NCBI GenBank assembly: GCA_028095005.1
Contig: CM051459.1
Coordinates: 197,881,902 to 197,945,901 of the forward strand
Origin: Rhynchospora pubera
Lineage: Eukaryota > Streptophyta > Magnoliopsida > Poales > Cyperaceae
DNA: 64,000 nucleotides
Direction: 5' to 3'
Shown in pieces: positions 57,894-64,000 of this stretch. How positions within the stretch are numbered: the stretch's first letter is position 1; each line of letters begins with the position of its first letter. The notes under the pieces were generated by a model, which saw nothing but the letters and a program-made list of their open reading frames with translations, was not told the DNA's origin and made no database searches. Both the position numbers and the translations under genes were made by a program.

Positions 57894-60149
57894 ATGGCAA
57901 CAGAGAGTGCATCGACCGAAGCGGTTGGCCCCTCCATCACTAGCGAAGAAACCGCTGCTCGGGCAGTGCAGAAACGGTATGAAGGACTCATGACAGTTCG
58001 TGCGAAAGCCATCAAAGGAAAGGGTGCATGGTACTGGGCTCACCTTGAACCTATACTGGTACAGAGCAATGACACCGGCCTCCCGAAAGCGGTCAAGCTC
58101 CGATGCTCCCTATGTGATGCTGTTTTCTCGGCTTCGAACCCATCCCGTACCGCCTCAGAGCATCTCAAGCGTGGTACTTGTCCCAATTTTTCCATGCCTC
58201 CTTCGACCTCCTCTGGTTCATCTCCGCCTCGGCCTATCTCATCTATACCGCCTCCACCTTCCAACCAACACCCCTGTACCAGTTCTTCCTCGGGCCGCAA
58301 ACGAAGCTCGCCGGTTTCTTCCCATCTAGCTCTGATAGAGTCCCATTCAGTCTACACCCCTCCACCAGCTCTTGGTGCTCCACATTTACTTCAATCCATG
58401 CCGACACATGGACCATCAATTGTCCTTTCAGGTGGAAAAGAGGATTTAGGAGCACTTGCTATGCTAGAAGACAGTGTGAAGAAGCTGAAATCACCTAAGG
58501 CTTCGCCAGGACCAGTCCTATCTAAAGATCAGGTCGAGTCGGCTTTATCTTTACTCTGTGACTGGTTCTATGAATCATGCGGTGTGGTTTCTATTTCTTC
58601 AGTTGATCACCCTAAATTTTGTGATTTCCTTAGGCAAGTTGGGGTGCCCCCAATTTTGCGCAATGTGCTCACAGGGCCCCAGTTAGAAGCTCGGTATCAA
58701 AATGCACGGGCGGATGCAGAAGCTCGAATCAGGGAAGCTCTGTTCTTTCAGCTCTCCACTGCTGGTTGGAGGGAAGGGGGCATTGTATCTGTCTCAATTA
58801 ATCTACCCAATGGCACGTCAGTTTTTAACCAGGCCGTACCAGTTTTAACCCAGGCACCCTCTGACTATGCCGAGGAAGTGTTATTGGATTCCATTAGTGT
58901 TGTTGTGGGCAGTTCAGCAGGTGGCATGAATCGATGTGCCGGTATAGTCTCTGACAGGTTTAAATCCAAGGCTCTTTGTAATTTAGAAAACCGTAATCCA
59001 TGGATGGTTAATCTGGCATGCCAAATTCAGGCATTGCATAGTTTATTGAAAGACTTTACCACTGACCTTCCATTGTTTCAGTCTGTTGCTAGTAATTGTG
59101 TGAAACTAGCGTCTTTCCTTAATACCAACTCGTCGGTACGTTCCCTTTTTCATAGGTACCAACTAAACGAGATAGGTTATTCAGTGCTTCTACGGGTCAC
59201 ACCTGTCACAAACTCATGGAAACTCGTCTTTCCAATGCTAGAGGATATATTAACATCTGCTAGACCAATTCAGATGACATTGTTAGATGAGTCGTACAAA
59301 CCAGTATCTACCAATGACCAAATTGCCAGCGAATTGGCTGAGATGGTTAAGGATATGCAATTTTGGACTAACTTGGAGGCAGTGCATGCACTAGTGTCAC
59401 TTGTGCAAGACATGGCACGAGAAATAGAGACTGACCGGCCATTAGTAGGGGAGTGTTTGCCGCTATGGGAAAACCTAAGGTGTAAGGTAAAGGAATGGTC
59501 AAGCCGGTACAATTTAGATGAGGGGCATGCACGCAAGTTGCTTGAGAGAAGATTCAAGAAGAGCTATCATCCAGCATGGTCAGCATCCTATATACTAGAC
59601 CCCTTGAATTTGGAAAAAGATGCAAGCGGTAAGTACCTCCCGCCTTTTAAGTACCTCACGCCTGAGCAAGAGAAAGATGTGGATCGGTTAATTACCCGCA
59701 TGGTGAGCCGTGAAGAGGCTCACATTGCTCTAATGGAGCTCATGAAATGGCGAGCAGAGGGTCTTAACCCGCTTTATGCCCAAGCAGTTCAGGTGCGAGA
59801 AACAGACCCGTTAACTGGCAAGTCACGGGTCACAAACCCACAAAGTAGGCGGATTGTATGGGAGACTCGCCTCAGTGAACTCCGGTCACTTGGTAAGGTA
59901 GCAGCTCGACTCATATTTCTTCATGTGACTGCACGCGGGTTCAGGTGCAATACATCTATGACTCGGTTGCTTGCTGCTCATGGACCAAGGTCAGATAGGG
60001 CCCACAAATTGGTATTTGTGGCTGCGCATTCAAAATTGGAGAGGAAGGATATTTCGAATGATGAAGATAGGGATGGCGAGTTATTTAGAATTGGAGATGA
60101 TGATGATGATGTGTTGCATGATTCCTTCGGGGATGCCCCTTCAGCATAA
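57894..60149 (+). CDS. BED-type zinc-finger, hAT-transposase-derived conserved plant protein
   Basis: Intact intronless ORF of 751 codons. After a short Ala/Ser/Thr-rich start comes the conserved block KRYEGLMTVRAKAIKGKGAW, then a BED-like finger C71-x2-C74-x15-H90-x5-C96 within RCSLCDAVFSASNPSRTASE. A Ser/Pro-rich linker (100-190) follows. Residues ~215-560 resemble the core of hAT transposases; the C-terminal part (HPAWSASYILDPLNL near 560, then WETRLSELRSLGKVAARLIF) resembles the hAT dimerisation end. The tail is acidic (DDDDD). From memory it is closest to the Arabidopsis AT1G12380/AT1G62870 type, proteins of unknown function. No TIRs or target duplication flank it, so it is probably a domesticated host gene with nuclear DNA-binding ability; whether it retains catalytic acidic residues was not established. 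Confidence 0.88.
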   Translation: MATESASTEAVGPSITSEETAARAVQKRYEGLMTVRAKAIKGKGAWYWAHLEPILVQSNDTGLPKAVKLRCSLCDAVFSASNPSRTASEHLKRGTCPNFSMPPSTSSGSSPPRPISSIPPPPSNQHPCTSSSSGRKRSSPVSSHLALIESHSVYTPPPALGAPHLLQSMPTHGPSIVLSGGKEDLGALAMLEDSVKKLKSPKASPGPVLSKDQVESALSLLCDWFYESCGVVSISSVDHPKFCDFLRQVGVPPILRNVLTGPQLEARYQNARADAEARIREALFFQLSTAGWREGGIVSVSINLPNGTSVFNQAVPVLTQAPSDYAEEVLLDSISVVVGSSAGGMNRCAGIVSDRFKSKALCNLENRNPWMVNLACQIQALHSLLKDFTTDLPLFQSVASNCVKLASFLNTNSSVRSLFHRYQLNEIGYSVLLRVTPVTNSWKLVFPMLEDILTSARPIQMTLLDESYKPVSTNDQIASELAEMVKDMQFWTNLEAVHALVSLVQDMAREIETDRPLVGECLPLWENLRCKVKEWSSRYNLDEGHARKLLERRFKKSYHPAWSASYILDPLNLEKDASGKYLPPFKYLTPEQEKDVDRLITRMVSREEAHIALMELMKWRAEGLNPLYAQAVQVRETDPLTGKSRVTNPQSRRIVWETRLSELRSLGKVAARLIFLHVTARGFRCNTSMTRLLAAHGPRSDRAHKLVFVAAHSKLERKDISNDEDRDGELFRIGDDDDDVLHDSFGDAPSA

Positions 60150-61194
60150 TTTTATTATTTAGTATCTCTCATTTTATTTGATTTTATTTAATTTTTTCAA
60201 TATTTTTCTTTCTTAGTTCTTTTAGAATTGAAAATTAGGTTTTTTGGTAGTTTTTTCTTTTAACTCTTTTTCCCCTTGGTCAAGAGAGGTAGAATTCAGG
60301 TTTCTAATTATACTTCCCTTGCTCAAGATTTTGGTGGGTTGGGGAGTTAGAGATTTGAATTTAGGTAGTTTGTGTCTAATTGTTGCTTGATTGTCAATGT
60401 AATCAATTATTGTCTAATATGTGGGCTTGTTCATTTCCTACATCAAATCTGAGTTTTGAAATTTACATAAGCAAGTGCGTAATTTATTTCTAGTAACCGT
60501 AAAAGTACTTGGCGGGACATATGTTGGTGGGTTTGTGTCTGTCTTATAGAAATCAAAAGAGAGAAATTTACATATTTTAGTGAATTACAGTAACACGGTC
60601 AAGATAAAGGATTCAAACTTGTTACCTGTGTATGGTTATAAACACCCCTTTTATCAATTTTTGTGCTCTGTTCATTTCATCAATCAGCCGCAATAATGGG
60701 TATGGTGCTGTATAGAAACCTTTGCAACTTTGAGACTGAGAGTGAAGTATTAGACACAAACAGTTCAAAAAGAAAGAAAGTGAGATGCCCATCATCATCT
60801 AGTCTCTCTTTCTCAGGTACAAAAGTGGATTACTTAAGTCTGGTGTTGAGGTGTACCAACTTGCTTTGTATGATTTGAGATTCTTTGCTATATCAAGGGT
60901 TTGATATCCTTATGTTATTTTTGTATTGCTTTGTTGCTGCGTATCTACTGTCCCCATCATTTCCCTGATTCTGCCTCCACCACTCTCCAGTGTTGATAAA
61001 TTGCTCCAGAATTTTTCTTTATAAATCATTGAATTTCGGAATTTTCCCAAATTAATGATTATAAGTCCTAAGGATTGATCTTTTTTATTTGTTTTGATTA
61101 GTCACATGGACAATAACTTTGGACCATCACTTTGAATAGAAAAAATAAAGTTTCTGTCTTCTACTTGAACATTTTGAATCGATAAATAAATTCA
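60150..61194. other. 3' UTR and intergenic sequence after the hAT-derived gene
   Basis: T-rich sequence with possible poly(A) contexts around 60400-60420. A 71-codon ORF at 60663-60878 has no recognisable domain. No other feature. Confidence 0.45.
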
Positions 61195-61365
61195 CCATAC
61201 AAAAAAAAAAATGAATTCATATTGGAGGGAAGAAGGGAAGAAGGGAAGAAGTGGGAAGAAGTATTGGAAAGTGTGTAACTTTGTGAAGAGTTTGAATTGT
61301 TTATAATTTTTTTTCTTCCCATCTTCCTTCTTCCTCTTCTTCTTCTCTCATCCAAACGCACCCAA
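61195..61365. repeat. MITE related to 63152-63267, opposite orientation
   Basis: Ends ATCCAAACGCACCC at the right. The interior GGGAAGAAGGGAAGAAGTGGGAAGAAGTATT ... AACTTTGTGAAGAGTTTG, in pieces, is the reverse complement of the interior at 63200-63250. The left terminus is decayed. Confidence 0.6.
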
Positions 61366-62379
61366 TGCTTGGTATTTGTACATGCATGGCAGCAAATTGC
61401 TTCATAGTTGTATTTAGGAGATTACTTTAATGAAATGGCAGTACAGAACATTTTTACGAATACAATGCATAAATTAAGTGGTCGTACGTGCACATATGAC
61501 ATATACAGTACAGTAAACGGTGTAATTATGAGTACCAATAAACCAGTAGTACACTTCAACTAATACTATAAAGGGGAAAAACCACGTTGGGTGCAGTTGT
61601 TGAGCCTGTACTAACCTCGTCCATCCCCAAAAAAATTAAATTTCAAGCACCACTCCAGTGACGAAACCAAATCATGTGCCGCGCGGCATCGTGCAGCGCA
61701 GAAATCCAAACCGTCCAGATTAAATTTAATGGATGAGAGAACCCCGTGCATGTAACCAAATTGTAAGGTCCGAAAAAGATCTAACTGTCGAAATCAGATC
61801 GTACGGCTCGGATTAGTGCGCGGCATGGTACCGCACGGCACCGGATAGGGATTCCTCCAGTGACTGTTTACAATGAAGAAGTTCAACAAACCTCAGTACC
61901 TCACATCGTAACTACAGAAGCTGAGATTGAAGGAAGATGAAAGACAGGATGAAGAAGAAAAAGAGAAAAATTGGGGAAAAGGTGGCTGCTCCATTATGTA
62001 TGTACAGGTACTCGCAGCAGAGACTTGGCCTGAGAGGCACGTTTCACTGTCGGATAGGCACATACAGAGAGCTTTTTATGTTTTTTCTTTCTCCATTATT
62101 TCTTTTCTTTTCGTATGCTGCTGCTTCTGCAGCTGCATCTTTCTCCAGCTACAACCAATAATTAAGTTATATGGTAAGCTCAGGTAATCAGTGTACTCCT
62201 CCAATTGGCATGAGCATCTTCTCATTTGCTTCCCAAATCCCAATGCTACAGCCAATTTAATTACTTTTAAAATTTCTGTCATCCGATCTGTGTCATGAAA
62301 TCACTTTTATAACATATCTCCTTTCCTCTTTTGCTATACATAATCATTCTAATACCTTGGCCTGTCAACAGGAGCCCAC
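61366..62379. other. intergenic with one probable foldback
   Basis: 61674-61850 has inverted GTGCCG[C/T]GCGG...GCGCA...AATCC[A/G]A[A/G]CCGT arms. The overlapping 61927-62187 ORFs are not supported as genes. Confidence 0.4.
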
Positions 62380-62690
62380 GCCACGTTATGCCGTTCCATA
62401 TATACGAAACGGAACGGTTAAAGGCACAGATTTTTATTCGTTTCAATAACGAAACGGCATGAAACAAGAAATTGTACTGTTTTGAACTGTTTCGCCTCGT
62501 TTTCAACTAAAATCAGTGTAAATTGTGAAACAGAACGAATAACGAAATATAATTTTGTGCCGTTTTGAAAAAAAAAAAACGGTTAACAGAATAATATCAT
62601 GTACCGTTTTCCTAAACGAAATGGTAAACGGCATTGGGTGTTCCGTGCTTATTTTCAACGTTTGACGGGCCTACTAATACCCGGAACTAA
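62380..62690 (-). repeat. AACCGTTTCG-rich dispersed repeat, copy 2
   Basis: Reverse-complement relative of 10995-11285, sharing the same order of CGTCAAACGTT, GCACGGAAC, AACCGTTT and ATTCGTTCTGTTTCAC-like blocks. Confidence 0.65.
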
Positions 62691-63151
62691 AATTTTAAAA
62701 GTAATAGTAATATACATTTTTTTTAAAAAAAGGGTCTGCTTCCTTCTATTTCTGATCCTGTAGCACTGGGGGGAGATTGTCCGCCACCATCTCATTTGGT
62801 GTGCCGCTTGAAGCGGAGTTCATTTCGACTTTTTTTCTGTTGCTTCATTACATATTGTTTTGGGGCCCTTGTTTTCTGTTTAGAACTGGTCCTGAGAATG
62901 AGAGGTATCAAGCTACCCCCTTCGTTTGATTCAGTTTGAACAACAAAATATGGTTCCCACGTTTTGGCTAAAAGTTTTGGCAAAAAGTTTTGTCAAGAGA
63001 TGCTAGCTATTGCTAGTGACCCTAGTTCGTTTAAAGACGACAATGGCGACAGAGCAGACAATTATGGTTGGAGGCGCGCGCGGTAGAAACATGTTCATAG
63101 GTGTAGAAAATTACATTATTGTGTGCAGTGTAGCACAGTCTATATTTCTAT
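62691..63151. other. intergenic, no gene recognised
   Basis: Short ORFs only (62792-62983 and 63010-63195), without recognisable features. Confidence 0.4.
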
Positions 63152-63267
63152 GGGTGCGTTTGGATCGTTGGAAAAAAGAAAAAAAAAAATTATAAACAAT
63201 CCAAACTCTTCACAAAGTTACTTCCTAATACTTCTTCCCTTCTTCCCACACCTATCCAAACGCACCC
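63152..63267. mobile_element. 116-bp MITE with GGGTGCGTTTGGAT termini
   Basis: Perfect terminal GGGTGCGTTTGGAT with its complement ATCCAAACGCACCC, flanked by TAT on both sides (63149-63151 and 63268-63270), suggesting a 3-bp duplication. Confidence 0.78.
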
Positions 63268-63447
63268 TATATTGCTTTCATCAGATTATCGGATTTCTAG
63301 TGATACTTGTTGAAGGAAGCACTTTATATTTTTATGTGAAATGACAAATATTTAATATGAAAAATTAAAGTAGCAATTATTTTTGTTTTCATGGAAATCA
63401 GTTGTAAGCGTTTAATATTTGTAAGAGAGTAATATTATTGTATAAAC

Positions 63448-63954
63448 TAGTGTTTTTAAAAAGAACACGACTCGGTGGACACGGTACGAGAATTTAAGCA
63501 TGTCGTGTCTTTAGACGTGTCATGTTCAATTTTGATGAAATAGACACGACATGACATGACACGCAGATTGTCCATGTATAAATGACACGACATAGTCCGA
63601 GACACAGTATGAGAGATACAACAAACTTATAATAAGAATTAAAGATGGTAAATTAAAATTATGAAATAACGAGAAAAATTCTTATCTATTTTAAAAGGAT
63701 AATTTCATAATTTAAATGTCTAATTTATCCGTAAATATAAATACATAACTATGTTTTATGAAATACAAATGTGTTTGAATACGACAGGGCACAACACGTC
63801 CAAAAAGATGTGGCACAAGAACATGAGACATGATATGTCGATTCTTAGACTTGCACTGTTTATCTCTTAGAATATACTCTTAGAATATAGACACGATATG
63901 ATACGACACGTGGAATATTTATATATGACACGACAAGTATTTAAAACTCTAAAA
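63448..63954. mobile_element. ~507-bp foldback element rich in GACACGAC motifs
   Basis: Imperfect termini TAGTGTTTTTAAAA and (reversed) TAGAGTTTTAAA, flanked by TATAAAC at 63441-63447 and 63955-63961. Many inverted and direct GACACGAC[A/T] and GTCGTGTC copies. Probably hAT-like. Confidence 0.6.
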
Positions 63955-64000
63955 TATAAACAATGTTGAATTATATTGAATGGTTCGTGAACACTGGGCC

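Overview
The window is plant nuclear DNA, most likely from a eudicot. It holds two host-type genes in about 60 kb of AT-rich, transposon-filled sequence. The indicators are a G-type lectin S-receptor-like kinase with normal GT-AG introns, a plant-specific hAT-derived gene, a plant mobile domain (PMD) transposon gene, a Ty1/copia retrotransposon, a badnavirus-like endogenous pararetrovirus and many MITEs. The species cannot be named from the sequence.

Layout: (1) 1-3431, minus strand: the 5' five exons of an S-domain receptor kinase whose kinase domain runs off the left edge. (2) 3959-10720: a 6.76-kb Mutator-like element with a 9-bp target duplication, ~180-bp terminal inverted repeats carrying CpG-rich palindromes, and two tail-to-tail genes: an intact 316-aa two-finger protein and a 10-exon, 809-codon PMD gene with two in-frame stops. 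No recognisable DDE transposase is present. (3) 10.7-16.4 kb: small foldback elements, an 8-bp-TSD hAT MITE and a broken coatomer epsilon-subunit first exon. (4) 16.4-29.2 kb: a minisatellite built on a GGGAGTATATAT-like motif, split by a 9.87-kb copia element (17245-27111) with near-identical 1759-bp LTRs and a GTAAT target duplication; its frame is broken by one amber codon inside the protease. (5) 34498-38528: a truncated badnavirus-like EPRV with ORF2, movement/coat regions, zinc knuckle and protease, one frame break, and loss of everything beyond the start of the RT region at a MITE. (6) 38.5-55.9 kb: a MITE field, including elements inside (TA)n tracts, a 2.9-kb minus-strand non-autonomous Helitron, and a 1.18-kb element with TIRs over 200 bp. 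(7) 57894-60149: an intact intronless 751-codon BED-finger/hAT-derived gene, followed by more MITEs to the right edge.

Only the receptor kinase and the hAT-derived gene look like working host genes. The two-gene PMD element is the most unusual unit: its splice sites and reading phases are all coherent, so it was active recently, yet it lacks a known transposase. Exon boundaries were derived by hand from splice motifs, frame and family resemblance; no alignment or database search was run.
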